A stretch of DNA of 64,000 bases from JAJDTQ01 sp965204235 (GTDB lineage Bacteria; Desulfobacterota; Binatia; UBA9968; JAJDTQ01). This document shows positions 39,791 through 48,134 of the stretch, piece by piece; the first letter of the stretch is position 1; each line of letters opens with the position of its first letter. The notes under the pieces are model-generated. The model saw only the letters and a program-made list of their open reading frames with translations. It made no database searches and was not told the DNA's origin. The stretch spans positions 3,286,001-3,350,000 of the forward strand of contig OZ241979.1 of assembly GCA_965204235.1 (NCBI GenBank), read 5' to 3'. The position numbers and the translations under genes were made by a program.

Positions 39791-40489
39791 ATGATCGACA
39801 TCGCGGGTAACTGCAAACGGGTCATGGAGGCGATCGGTCGCGCCGCGGAGCGGAACGGCAGGGACCCGCGGCAGGTCAGGCTGCTCGCCGCCACCAAGAC
39901 CCGGTCCGCGCCAGCGATCCGCGCCGCGGTGGAAGCCGGCGTGCGGCTTCTGGGGGAGAACTACGTCCAGGAAGCGCAGGCCAAGAAGGAGTCCGTCGGC
40001 GAGGGCGTCGAGTGGCACCTGATCGGTCATCTACAGAGGAACAAGGCGCGGGCCGCGGTGGACCTGTTCGCGTTGGTCCAGTCGCTGGACAGCTTGCGGC
40101 TGGCGCATGTGCTGGACCGGGAGGGCCGTGAGCGGAACCGGGACGTCCCGGTGCTGGTGGAGGTCAACCTCGCCGGCGAGGGGTCCAAGACGGGGGTGGC
40201 GGTGGAGGACCTCCAGCCGCTGGTGCGGGACGTGTCCCGGTTGGAGCGCGTCAAGGTCAAGGGCCTGATGATCGTGCCGCCGTTCTCCGAGGACCCGGAA
40301 GCCAGCCGGCCCTACTTCCGAAGGCTGCGGGAGTTGCGGGATTCCCTCGACGCGCTCGGCCTTCCCAACGTGGCCCTGGATGAGCTTTCCATGGGGATGA
40401 CCCACGATTACGAGGTGGCGGTTGCCGAAGGGTCCACCCTGGTGCGGGTCGGGACCGCCCTGTTCGGCCCCAGGAGCCGGTCCGGATAG
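39791..40489 (+). CDS. yggS: YggS/PROSC family PLP-binding homeostasis protein
   Basis: This 232-residue alanine-racemase-fold protein binds PLP and helps to balance B6 vitamers. The PLP lysine is in LLAATKTR (near residue 36), with LGENYVQEA, WHLIGHLQRNKAR, LVEVNLAGEGSKTG and the phosphate-site MGMTHDYEVAVAEGSTLVRVGTALFG following the family closely. ATG 39791 gives the normal family start. It is followed by yggT, a frequent neighbour. Confidence 0.92.
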   Translation: MIDIAGNCKRVMEAIGRAAERNGRDPRQVRLLAATKTRSAPAIRAAVEAGVRLLGENYVQEAQAKKESVGEGVEWHLIGHLQRNKARAAVDLFALVQSLDSLRLAHVLDREGRERNRDVPVLVEVNLAGEGSKTGVAVEDLQPLVRDVSRLERVKVKGLMIVPPFSEDPEASRPYFRRLRELRDSLDALGLPNVALDELSMGMTHDYEVAVAEGSTLVRVGTALFGPRSRSG

Positions 40490-40560
40490 GCCAACGGCCG
40501 GCGCGGTGGAGGAACCGGCCGTCTCCATCGCGCCGCGGCCGGAACCGAGGCTTGCGAAAC

Positions 40561-40860
40561 ATGTTCGTTGCAGCCAATTTCCTGGAAGCGGTGGCGGGGG
40601 TCCTGGACACCGTCCTGACCCTTTACGTATGGGTCATCGTGGCGCGCGCAGTGGTTTCCTGGGTGGACGCCGACCCCTACAACCCCATCGTGCGAGCGCT
40701 CTGCAACCTGACCGACCCGGTCCTGGACCGCCTCAGGCAGTCTCTCCCACTGGCTTTCGGGGGCATCGACATGTCGCCGGTCGCGGCCATCGTCATCGTG
40801 TGGTTCCTGGACGCCTTCCTGGTGGCGTCGCTCTACGACCTCGCGCGAACCGTCCATTAG
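40561..40860 (+). CDS. yggT: YggT family membrane protein
   Basis: This small membrane protein of about 99 residues has two hydrophobic segments (VLDTVLTLYVWVIVARAVVSWV and MSPVAAIVIVWFLDAFLVASLY) and the family motif SWVDADPYNPIVRALCNLTDPVLDRLR between them. YggT proteins are linked to osmotic stress, cell-shape or division roles depending on the species. It is 71 bp downstream of yggS. Confidence 0.85.
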   Translation: MFVAANFLEAVAGVLDTVLTLYVWVIVARAVVSWVDADPYNPIVRALCNLTDPVLDRLRQSLPLAFGGIDMSPVAAIVIVWFLDAFLVASLYDLARTVH

Positions 40861-40870
40861 CGGGCGGCGC

Positions 40871-41032
40871 GGTTCCGAAAGCGCATCCTTCGACTTCGCT
40901 TCGCTACGCTCAGGATGAGCGGAAATCTTCGCTTCGTTCGGAAGAACGGAAATCTTGGCTACGCTCGGGATGAACGGAGCTCTTGGCTTCGCTACGCTCG
41001 GGACGAACGGGGGCAATCGTTCGGAGTTTCCT
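40871..41032. repeat. MITE-like dispersed repeat, left-truncated and internally expanded
   Basis: It begins inside the element at GGTTCCGAAAGCGCATCC and ends with GGGGGCAATCGTTCGGAGTT plus TCCT. The core unit CTTCGCTACGCTCGGGAnGA is repeated three or four times, giving 162 bp. It fills most of the gap between yggT and the tRNA gene; no gene is seen there. Confidence 0.75.
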
Positions 41033-41113
41033 GTGGACGGTGCGGTTCGCGTGAGGAGGGAGGCGTGAACCCGATCCGAAATCCTGGTCCGCGATGCCCG
41101 ATTGACGAAGGTG

Positions 41114-41200
41114 TGGTGCGAGGAGGGGGACTTGAACCCCCACGCCATTGCTGGCACTAGCCCCTCAAGCTAGCGCGTCTGCCTGTTCCGCCATCCTCGC
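41114..41200 (-). tRNA. tRNA-Leu (anticodon GAG)
   Basis: On the minus strand the 5' acceptor GCGAGGA pairs with TCCTCGC, followed by A and an encoded CCA (41116-41114). The anticodon arm is CTAGC-TTGAGGG-GCTAG with anticodon GAG, and a long variable arm (TGCCAGCAATGGC) marks a class II tRNA. The T arm GGGGG-TTCAAGT-CCCCC is perfect. It lies 21 bp past secG. Confidence 0.97.
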
Positions 41201-41221
41201 ACGTCATGGGTGAGCCTCTTT

Positions 41222-41563
41222 TCAGGGGGAAGCCGGCGGTTGGGCGGGCTTCTCGGGGCCTTCCGGCGTCGGCGCCGGGGCGGCGCCGGTCTCGGCTTGC
41301 GGCGTGACGTTGTCGAAAATGCTCGATACCGGCCCCTGCTCGGCAAAGTAGCCCAGGGTCAGGCACGTCAGCATGAACACCACGGCCATGCCGGTGGTCA
41401 GTCGGGTCAGGAAGTTGCCTGCGCCGCTGCTGCCGAAGACCGTGGCGCTGGAGCCTCCGCCGAAGGCGGCGCCCATGTCGGTGCCCTTGCCGGTCTGCAA
41501 CAGGACGACGACGATCAGTCCCAGGCAAACGAGAATGTGAACGGTTGTGACCAGGATGATCAT
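41222..41563 (-). CDS. secG: SecG preprotein translocase subunit
   Basis: This 113-residue inner-membrane protein has the two SecG spans (ILVTTVHILVCLGLIVVVLLQ and LTTGMAVVFMLTCLTLGYF) joined by the conserved loop GKGTDMGAAFGGGSSATVFGS. The last 30 residues are a proline- and alanine-rich tail. It stabilises SecYEG during export. It follows tpiA by 10 bp, giving the common pgk-tpiA-secG-tRNA-Leu order. Confidence 0.95.
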   Translation of the reverse strand: MIILVTTVHILVCLGLIVVVLLQTGKGTDMGAAFGGGSSATVFGSSGAGNFLTRLTTGMAVVFMLTCLTLGYFAEQGPVSSIFDNVTPQAETGAAPAPTPEGPEKPAQPPASP

Positions 41564-41573
41564 GCGTCCCCTG

Positions 41574-42356
41574 TCATGCCTCCGCTTTTCCCGCGGCGCT
41601 CGAGAATGCGTTGACGATGGCGGCGAAGCTCCGTGCGTCCAGGCTTGCGCCGCCCACCAGTACCCCGTCGATCTCCGGGACCGCGGCCAGTTCGCGCGCG
41701 TTTTCCGGGTTCACGCTGCCGCCGTACAGGATGGGCACTTCCCGGGCCTGCGCTTGTCCGAACCTGCGCGCGAGGGCTTGCCGGACCCAGCGATGGGCCT
41801 CGCCCACCTGCGCCGGGGCCGCGTTCCTTCCGCCGCCGATGGCCCAGACCGGCTCATAAGCCACCGTGAGAGACCCATTAGCACTTTTCGGGACGCCCTT
41901 CAACGCGCCGGAGATCTGCGAGGAGAGGACGCGCCGGGTGTGGCCGTCGCGGCGTTCCCGGCGGGTCTCGCCGATGCAGAGCACCGGCTTCAGGGACGCC
42001 TCCAGGGCGGCTGCGAGCTTCCGCCCCACGTCGCGGTGGGTCTCGCCGAAGAGGCGGCGTCTTTCCGAGTGGCCCACGATCACGTAGGCGCAGCCTGCGT
42101 CCCGCAGCATGTCGGCTGCCACCTCGCCGGTGAACGCCCCCCGGGGCCGCCAGTGGAGGTTCTGCGCGGACAGGCGCAACGGGCTTCCCGCGATCGCTCG
42201 CCGCACGGCCTCCAGCGCCGTAAAGGGGGGCGCGATCACGACCTCGGTGGTCCCATGACGGCGCCTCAGGAGCCGTCGAACGCCCTGCGCGAGGGTGCGG
42301 GCCTGGGCCCGATCCCCGTGCATCTTCCAGTTGGCGATGACCAGGCGTCTTGCCAT
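41574..42356 (-). CDS. tpiA: Triosephosphate isomerase
   Basis: This 260-residue TIM barrel interconverts glyceraldehyde-3-phosphate and dihydroxyacetone phosphate. The substrate lysine is in VIANWKMHG, the catalytic His in IVGHSERRRLFGE and the catalytic Glu in VAYEPVWAIGGG; the phosphate loop YGGSVNPEN is intact. It starts 7 bp after pgk. Confidence 0.96.
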   Translation of the reverse strand: MARRLVIANWKMHGDRAQARTLAQGVRRLLRRRHGTTEVVIAPPFTALEAVRRAIAGSPLRLSAQNLHWRPRGAFTGEVAADMLRDAGCAYVIVGHSERRRLFGETHRDVGRKLAAALEASLKPVLCIGETRRERRDGHTRRVLSSQISGALKGVPKSANGSLTVAYEPVWAIGGGRNAAPAQVGEAHRWVRQALARRFGQAQAREVPILYGGSVNPENARELAAVPEIDGVLVGGASLDARSFAAIVNAFSSAAGKAEA

Positions 42357-42363
42357 GGCGGGA

Positions 42364-43557
42364 TCAGGCGGGGTCCTCGACCTCCAGGACCCGGACCCCG
42401 GGAAGCGTCCTGCCCTCGAGGAACTCCAGCGCGGCGCCCCCCCCGGTGGACAGGTGGCTCATGCGGTCGGCGGCCCTGGCGAGCCGCACCGCCGCAACCG
42501 TGTCCCCGCCCGCGATGACGGTGGCGGCTTGCGACGCCGCAAGGGTCCGCGCCAGGGACACCGTGCCGTGACGGAACGGCGCCCGTTCGAACAGTCCGAG
42601 CGGTCCGTTCCACAGGGCCACGGCCGCGTCCTCCAGCTTGTCGGCGAACAGGGAGACCGTCTTCGGGCCGACGTCGAACCCGGTCCGGTCCCCGGGGATG
42701 GCGGCGCCGCGCGTCACCGAGGGCTGGCGGTCGTCGGCGTCCCGGGCGGTGACGTGGTCCACGGGAAGGACGAAGGGGACCCCGGCTCGTTCCGCCTCGT
42801 CCATGATGTCCCGGGCCACCGGGATGGAGTCCCTTTCCAGCAGGGACCTTCCGACGGCCACGCCGCGGGCGCACAGGAACGTGTACGCCATGGCGCCGCC
42901 CACCAGGATACGGTCCACACGGGGGATCAGGTTCCTGAGGACGCCGATCTTGTCCGAGACCTTGGCGCCTCCCAGGATGGCCGCCACCGGGCGCTCCGGC
43001 GAGTTCAGGATCCGCGTCAGGTAGTCGATTTCCCGCCGGAAGAGGAAACCCGCCCCCTTCTCCCGGAAGTGTCCGGCCATGCCGACCGTGGACGCATGGG
43101 CCCGGTGCGCCGCGCCGAAGGCGTCGTTGACGTACGCGTCGGCCAAGCTCGCAAGCGACGCGGCGAACTCCGGGTCGTTGGCCTCCTCGCCGGCATGGAA
43201 CCGGAGGTTCTCCAGCAACAGGATGCCGGCTCCGTCCGGGTCCGCGAGCAACCGCCGGACCGCGGGTCCCACGCAGTCGGGCGCGAGCGCCACCGGACGG
43301 GACGCCTTCCCGTCCAGGTAACGCCCCACCGGGGCGAGACTCCACCGGGGGTCGGGGGCGCCCCCGGGCCGGCCCAGGTGGGAGGCGACCACGAGCCGGG
43401 CGCCGTGCTCCACCAGGTGCTCGATGGTGGGCAGCGCGCTGTCGATGCGATGCGTCTCGGTGATGACGTCCCCGTCCAGGGGCACGTTGAAGTCCACCCG
43501 AAGGAATACGGTCTTTCCCCTCACGTCGAGTTCCGACACGCTGCGGAGCATGGGCAA
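42364..43557 (-). CDS. pgk: Phosphoglycerate kinase
   Basis: This 397-residue glycolytic enzyme transfers phosphate between 1,3-bisphosphoglycerate and ADP. Typical sequence includes VFLRVDFNVPLDGD, ASHLGRPGGAPDP, LLLENLRFHAGEEAND and AILGGAKVSDKIGVLRNL, with the nucleotide-binding GGGAALEFLEG near the C-terminus. It is the first gene of the pgk-tpiA-secG string and is divergent from tolQ across 97 bp. Confidence 0.96.
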   Translation of the reverse strand: MPMLRSVSELDVRGKTVFLRVDFNVPLDGDVITETHRIDSALPTIEHLVEHGARLVVASHLGRPGGAPDPRWSLAPVGRYLDGKASRPVALAPDCVGPAVRRLLADPDGAGILLLENLRFHAGEEANDPEFAASLASLADAYVNDAFGAAHRAHASTVGMAGHFREKGAGFLFRREIDYLTRILNSPERPVAAILGGAKVSDKIGVLRNLIPRVDRILVGGAMAYTFLCARGVAVGRSLLERDSIPVARDIMDEAERAGVPFVLPVDHVTARDADDRQPSVTRGAAIPGDRTGFDVGPKTVSLFADKLEDAAVALWNGPLGLFERAPFRHGTVSLARTLAASQAATVIAGGDTVAAVRLARAADRMSHLSTGGGAALEFLEGRTLPGVRVLEVEDPA

Positions 43558-43623
43558 GTGAGTCCTCGTCGATGCGGCGGGTTCGCGGGTCCGCGGCGAT
43601 CCCGATTGACTAGGTACAGAGAA

Positions 43624-43629
43624 TATAAT
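43624..43629 (+). promoter_or_regulatory. Consensus -10 box upstream of tolQ
   Basis: TATAAT, a perfect -10 hexamer, lies in an A+T-rich patch 25 bp before the tolQ ATG. The nearest TTGACT (43606-43611) is only 12 bp upstream, too close for a normal -35, so the promoter may use another activator or a weak -35. The same patch lies between divergent pgk and tolQ. Confidence 0.4.
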
Positions 43630-43654
43630 AGCTTTTCAAGACAGCAGGGTTTCG

Positions 43655-44395
43655 ATGCTGTACTTCTCGATCTACCAGCTAGCGGTCCAGCCCGACCATT
43701 TCAGAATGCAGCAGCAGGGCATACTCGACCTGGTCACGGGATCGGGTCCCGTGGTCCAGGCGGTCCTGTACATCCTGGTCCTGTTCTCGGTGGTGAGCTG
43801 GGGCATCATCCTGTACAAGTTCCGACACGTGCGGGAGGCCAAGGTCCAGTCGGACCGGTTCATCGAGTTCTTCTGGGAAAGCCGCAACCTGGCCTCCATA
43901 CACGAAGCGAGCCGGGAAATGGAAACGAGCCCGGTGGCTCACGTGTTCATGGCGGGATACGAGGAACTGCTCCGGGTGGCGCGCCGAAACACCGCGGAGC
44001 CGGAGAGCCTCACCACCGAGCTGGCCGGTGTGGACAACGTGGCCCGCTCCATGAAACGCGCCACCAGCGTCGAGTTGACGAAGCTCGAGCAGATGCTGAC
44101 CTTCCTCGCGACGACCTCCGGCACGACCCCTTTCATCGGCCTCTTCGGTACGGTCTGGGGCATCATGAACGCGTTCCGCGGGCTGAGCGCCACCCAGTCT
44201 TCCACCATCCAGGCGGTCGCGCCCGGAATCGCCGAAGCGTTGATCGCCACGGCCGCGGGCCTGGTGGCGGCCATCCCTGCGCTCATCGCCTACAACCACT
44301 TCGCCCAGCAGATCCGGGAGTTGACCGCGGACATGGAAAACTTCACCCAGGAGTTCCTCAACATCGCCGAGCGCCACCTTACCAGGAAGTCGTAG
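43655..44395 (+). CDS. tolQ: TolQ, proton-channel subunit of the Tol-Pal system
   Basis: This 246-residue MotA/TolQ/ExbB family protein has three hydrophobic spans: near residues 30-50 (VQAVLYILVLFSVVSWGIILY), about 140-165 (FLATTSGTTPFIGLFGTVWGIMNAFR) and about 190-210 (IAEALIATAAGLVAAIPALIAYN). With TolR it forms the proton-driven motor that energises outer-membrane constriction during division. It is the first gene of a complete tolQRAB-pal-cpoB block. Confidence 0.93.
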   Translation: MLYFSIYQLAVQPDHFRMQQQGILDLVTGSGPVVQAVLYILVLFSVVSWGIILYKFRHVREAKVQSDRFIEFFWESRNLASIHEASREMETSPVAHVFMAGYEELLRVARRNTAEPESLTTELAGVDNVARSMKRATSVELTKLEQMLTFLATTSGTTPFIGLFGTVWGIMNAFRGLSATQSSTIQAVAPGIAEALIATAAGLVAAIPALIAYNHFAQQIRELTADMENFTQEFLNIAERHLTRKS

Positions 44396-44430
44396 TGTCC
44401 TGCGCGGCCGGAAGGGAGGAAAGCTGAGCC

Positions 44431-44850
44431 ATGGCGGCGGATATTCCCCAGGGGCGAGGCAAGTCGCCGATAGCGAACATCAACGTCACTCCGTTCGTGG
44501 ACGTCATGCTGGTGCTGCTGGTCATATTCATGGTGACGGCGCCGATCATCCAGCAGGGTGTGGAGGTCAACCTGCCGCAGGCCAAGGCCAGCCCGGTGGA
44601 GGACCAGGAAGATCCGTTGATCGTGACCATTTCCCGGGAGGGCCAGGTCTATCTGAACGACAACGAGATGGACCCGGCCGAGCTCCGAAGCAAGCTGGAG
44701 GCCATCAGCAGGCTCAACGCGCGGAAAGCCGTTTACCTGAGGGCGGACCGTGAAGTGCGCTACGGGTCGGTGATCGCCGCCATCGGCGAAATCAAGGCCG
44801 CCGGTATCGAGAGGCTCGGCATGATAGCGGCGCCGGTCGCCGACCGATGA
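44431..44850 (+). CDS. tolR: TolR, ExbD-family motor subunit
   Basis: This 139-residue protein has one N-terminal span (VDVMLVLLVIFMVTAPII) carrying the proton-relay Asp in the family segment NVTPFVDVMLVLL, and a periplasmic domain ending with VIAAIGEIKAAGIERLGMI. It partners TolQ. The gene begins 35 bp after tolQ with GGAGG upstream. Confidence 0.94.
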   Translation: MAADIPQGRGKSPIANINVTPFVDVMLVLLVIFMVTAPIIQQGVEVNLPQAKASPVEDQEDPLIVTISREGQVYLNDNEMDPAELRSKLEAISRLNARKAVYLRADREVRYGSVIAAIGEIKAAGIERLGMIAAPVADR

Positions 44851-44880
44851 GGCGCGTTCCGTAGGAGGTATCGACCGGCG

Positions 44881-46026
44881 ATGCAGCAAGACCCCCACAA
44901 TGGATCCGGCTCCGGGCAGGACGGCGGCCATCGTCTGAAGTGGTGGATCTTCTTCTCCGGCGTGCTCCATCTGGCGTTGATCCTGACGCTGCTGGCGGCG
45001 CCGCCGAGCACGGCGCGGCGGGGTTCCGCGGTCCCCGTGTACACGGTGGACCTGGTTGCCGGTGATGGGCCGGCGCCATCGGAACCCGGAGACGCGCGCA
45101 AGCCCGATCCGCCGCGGAAACAGGAGGCCCGGGAGCCGGTTCTCGAGACGGTGGCGCCGGAAACGGTGGAAGCTCCCAAGGAGGTCCAACCGCGGCCGAA
45201 GGCAGAGGCGCCGGCGAAGAAGCCGCCGCCCGAGAAGAAGGCCGTCAAGGCCAAAAAGGCGGCCAAAAAGGCCAAGGAAGCCAAAAAGGCCGAGAAGGTC
45301 GCCAAGCCCAAGAAGGTCAAGAAGGCGAAGAAAGTCGCCAAGCCCAAGAAGCCAAAGAAGGTCAAGAAGGTCGCCAAATCCAGGGATCTGGCCGAGTCCA
45401 AGAAGGTCAAAAAGGCTGAGAAGGCCGCCAAGCCCGGGAAGGAGAAGGCCGCTGCGCGGAAGAAGGCGGCCAAGGCGAAGAAGGTCGCCAAGGCCAAGAA
45501 GGCCACCGAGCCGAAGAAGGCCGCCAAGCCGAAACGCAGCGACGGGGGAGATTCGAAGCTGGTTCGGAGGTTGAAGCAGAGGCGTATCGACGCGGCCGTG
45601 GCCACCGCCAGGGAGCGGGCGCGGATGCGCCGCGAAACCGGCGGCGCGCGAAGCGGCAGCGGCCGCGGGTCCGGTGCGGGGGCCGGCAACGGCGTCGGCG
45701 GCCTCGTCAGGGGAATGGAGTTCGTGGCCTACCACAACCGGATGCTCGGCCAGATAAAGGAAAGCTGGACGTGGCCCCGGACGTGGCTCTCCAAGCCCGG
45801 CGCGCTCGAGGTCACGGTGGGTTTCGGAGTGCGTGTGGACGGGGAGATCGTCGGCGTCGAGTTGTTGCAGCGTTCGGGGGATGCGTCCTTCGACGAGTCG
45901 GTGGTGCGAGCGGTTCGGCGGGCCAGTCCCCTGCCGCCGCCGCCGCGGAGCCACGCGCGGGAGTTCGCCCAGGTCGAGGTGACCTTCCGCCCGAACGACC
46001 TGGACGGCCAGGGGCCTTCCGGGTAA
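44881..46026 (+). CDS. tolA: TolA, energy-transducing periplasmic bridge
   Basis: This 381-residue protein has an N-terminal span (WWIFFSGVLHLALILTLLAA), a very Lys/Ala-rich helical region (about residues 100-225, repeats such as KKVKKAKKVAKPKK) that crosses the periplasm, a Gly/Ser-rich hinge, and a TonB-like C-terminal domain (GALEVTVGFGVRVDGEIVGV, SFDESVVRAVRRASPLPPPP). This end would contact Pal and TolB. AGGAGG precedes the ATG. Confidence 0.9.
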   Translation: MQQDPHNGSGSGQDGGHRLKWWIFFSGVLHLALILTLLAAPPSTARRGSAVPVYTVDLVAGDGPAPSEPGDARKPDPPRKQEAREPVLETVAPETVEAPKEVQPRPKAEAPAKKPPPEKKAVKAKKAAKKAKEAKKAEKVAKPKKVKKAKKVAKPKKPKKVKKVAKSRDLAESKKVKKAEKAAKPGKEKAAARKKAAKAKKVAKAKKATEPKKAAKPKRSDGGDSKLVRRLKQRRIDAAVATARERARMRRETGGARSGSGRGSGAGAGNGVGGLVRGMEFVAYHNRMLGQIKESWTWPRTWLSKPGALEVTVGFGVRVDGEIVGVELLQRSGDASFDESVVRAVRRASPLPPPPRSHAREFAQVEVTFRPNDLDGQGPSG

Positions 46027-46052
46027 GCGGACCGTAGCACGAGGTGCACCGG

Positions 46053-47363
46053 ATGAAGAGATGGGTCGTCACCGCCGTGATGCTCGGCTGGCTGTTCCCG
46101 GCGCCGGTTCCGGCGCAGGTCAAGGGCCTTATCCTCGGTCCCGGCGCCGAGCGTTACCGGCTCGCGGTCTCGCCCCTCAGGAACCTGGGCGCCGCGCCGG
46201 ACTCCGAGGGTCTGTCCGGCAGGACGGCCGACGTCATTGCCGACGATCTGGGTCGGTCCGGCTGGTTCGAGATCATCGACCGTTCCGCGTACATCGAAGA
46301 CCCACAGGGAACGGGCATTCGTCTGGGCGGCTTCGACTTCCGCGACTGGGCGACCATCGGCGCCGAAGGGCTCGTCAAGGGCGGATTCAAGGTCCTCGAA
46401 GGCGGGAAGGTCGAGTTCGAGTTCTGGTTGTACGACGTGTTCCGGCAGGACGACATCATCGGCAAGACCTATTCGGGCGAGCGCCGGGACGCGCGTCGCA
46501 TGGCCCACAAGTTCGTCGATGAGATCATCCTGAAGCTCACCGGCGCCCGCGGCGTCTTCGACACCATGATCGCCTACGTGTCCACCGGAGGCGCCCGGTT
46601 CAAGGAGATATACGTGTCCCACCTCGACGGGACCGAGAAGAGGAAGGTGACGGACAACCGCACCATCAACCTGTTCCCGTCGTGGGCGCCGGACGGCAGG
46701 AGGCTCGTCTATACCTCTTACAAGAAGGGCAGGCCCCATTCCCTCGGCATCGACCTCCTGACCAACCGGGAGACGCCGATCTCGGCGCGGGAGGGGCTGA
46801 ACCTGGGAGGTCGGTGGGCACCGGACGGGCAGAGCCTCGCCATCGCGTTGGAGCAGAAGCGGAACCTGGACATCTACCTGTTGAACGCCTCGGGCGCCAT
46901 CCTGCAGCGCCTCACGAGGAATTCGAGCATCGACGTCTCCCCCACATGGTCGCCGGACGGAGGTCGGATCGCGTTCGTGTCGGACCGCCACGGCGCTCCT
47001 CAACTGTACGTCCTGGAGCTTTCCACGGGCGTCATCCGGAGGCTGACTTTCAAGGGCTCCTACAATACCCAGCCCGATTGGTCGCCGACCGGGGACCGGA
47101 TTGCGTTCACGGGGAGGTCCGGCGGGGTGCTGAACATCTTCACCATCCGACCCGACGGCAGCGACCTGCGGATGCTCACCTCCAACCGCCACAACGACGA
47201 GGATCCGTCCTGGGCCCCTGACGGACGGTTCCTTGCCTTTACGTCGGACAGGACGGGCTCGCACCGGATCTATACCATGCGCCGTGACGGGGAGAGCCAG
47301 AGAAGATTGACAGGTTCAACCGCAGATGATACAAGTCCGTCATGGTCGCCGCGGCTTCCGTAG
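46053..47363 (+). CDS. tolB: TolB, periplasmic beta-propeller protein
   Basis: This 436-residue protein has a signal peptide (VVTAVMLGWLFPAPVPAQ), an N-terminal domain (VIADDLGRSGWFEIIDRSAYI) and a six-bladed propeller made of repeats of the form SWAPDGRRLVYTS, RWAPDGQSLAIAL, TWSPDGGRIAFVSD and DWSPTGDRIAFTG. It binds Pal and TolA. ATG 46053 is preferred to GTG 46044 because GAGGTG lies seven bases ahead. Confidence 0.93.
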   Translation: MKRWVVTAVMLGWLFPAPVPAQVKGLILGPGAERYRLAVSPLRNLGAAPDSEGLSGRTADVIADDLGRSGWFEIIDRSAYIEDPQGTGIRLGGFDFRDWATIGAEGLVKGGFKVLEGGKVEFEFWLYDVFRQDDIIGKTYSGERRDARRMAHKFVDEIILKLTGARGVFDTMIAYVSTGGARFKEIYVSHLDGTEKRKVTDNRTINLFPSWAPDGRRLVYTSYKKGRPHSLGIDLLTNRETPISAREGLNLGGRWAPDGQSLAIALEQKRNLDIYLLNASGAILQRLTRNSSIDVSPTWSPDGGRIAFVSDRHGAPQLYVLELSTGVIRRLTFKGSYNTQPDWSPTGDRIAFTGRSGGVLNIFTIRPDGSDLRMLTSNRHNDEDPSWAPDGRFLAFTSDRTGSHRIYTMRRDGESQRRLTGSTADDTSPSWSPRLP

Positions 47364-47469
47364 CCGTCTTTCCCGTAGCCGGCTTCCGTCGTCGTTTTCG
47401 GCAGACCGTTTCCGGTGGACTCCCGTGAGTCGTTTCCGCGGAGCTTCGAGAAGCACGAGAAAGTAAAGG

Positions 47470-48057
47470 ATGATGCGAACGGCGTTGGTCCTGTGCTCCC
47501 TCTGTCTCACCGTGCTTGCGGCGTGTGCTCCGTCGCCTCCCCCCGTTGAAGACCCGTATCTGCCGCCGCCGGACCCGTCGTCGGCCCAGGCGGGTCAGGA
47601 CGACCCGGGCTCCATCTCCGAGGGAAACTTGGCCCAGGGGGGAGGGGCGGGCAGGGACGCCGGCCAGGGAAGCCTGGAAGCTCTCAGGGAAGGCACGTCT
47701 CCGGCCACAGGCGCCTTGAAGGACGTCTATTTCGATTTCGACCGGTCCGACCTGGGGGCCGAGGCGCGCGAAGTCCTGCAAAACAACTCGGACTGGATCC
47801 GGCAGAACCCGGGAATTTCGATAGAGATCGAAGGTCACGCGGACAACCGGGGCACCACCGAGTACAACTTGGCCCTGGGCGCCAGAAGGGCGCAGGCGGT
47901 CAAGGACTATCTCGTCACCCTGGGAAACGCTCCGGGTCGTCTTACCACCGTCAGCTACGGTGAAGAGCTCCCCGTCTGCGGTGCGAGCTCGGAGGAATGT
48001 TGGCGCAAGAACCGGCGTGCGCATTTCGTCGTTCGAGGCCAAAGGCCTGCCTCCTAG
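47470..48057 (+). CDS. pal: Pal, peptidoglycan-associated lipoprotein
   Basis: This 195-residue outer-membrane lipoprotein has the lipobox LAAC (Cys20 or so) after a short signal, a Pro/Gly-rich linker and an OmpA-type peptidoglycan-binding domain (DVYFDFDRSDLGAEAREVL, IEGHADNRGTTEYNLALGARRAQAVKDYL, YGEELPVC). It anchors the outer membrane to the wall. A second in-frame ATG at 47473 is equally possible. Confidence 0.94.
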   Translation: MMRTALVLCSLCLTVLAACAPSPPPVEDPYLPPPDPSSAQAGQDDPGSISEGNLAQGGGAGRDAGQGSLEALREGTSPATGALKDVYFDFDRSDLGAEAREVLQNNSDWIRQNPGISIEIEGHADNRGTTEYNLALGARRAQAVKDYLVTLGNAPGRLTTVSYGEELPVCGASSEECWRKNRRAHFVVRGQRPAS

Positions 48058-48134
48058 TGGAGTCTCGCTTGCGCGGGCAGGCTCCCGGTCACAACCGTCC
48101 ACCGGTTCTTCCTTTGCGAGAGGGCTCCGTGTCC

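Noticed and set aside
39340..40030. Upstream extension of the slt reading frame
   Set aside because: It crosses two repeat copies and the opposite-strand yggS gene; signal peptide and family alignment begin at 39337.
43606..43629. TTGACT and TATAAT as a complete promoter for tolQ
   Set aside because: The boxes are only 12 bp apart, too close for sigma-70; only the -10 box was kept.
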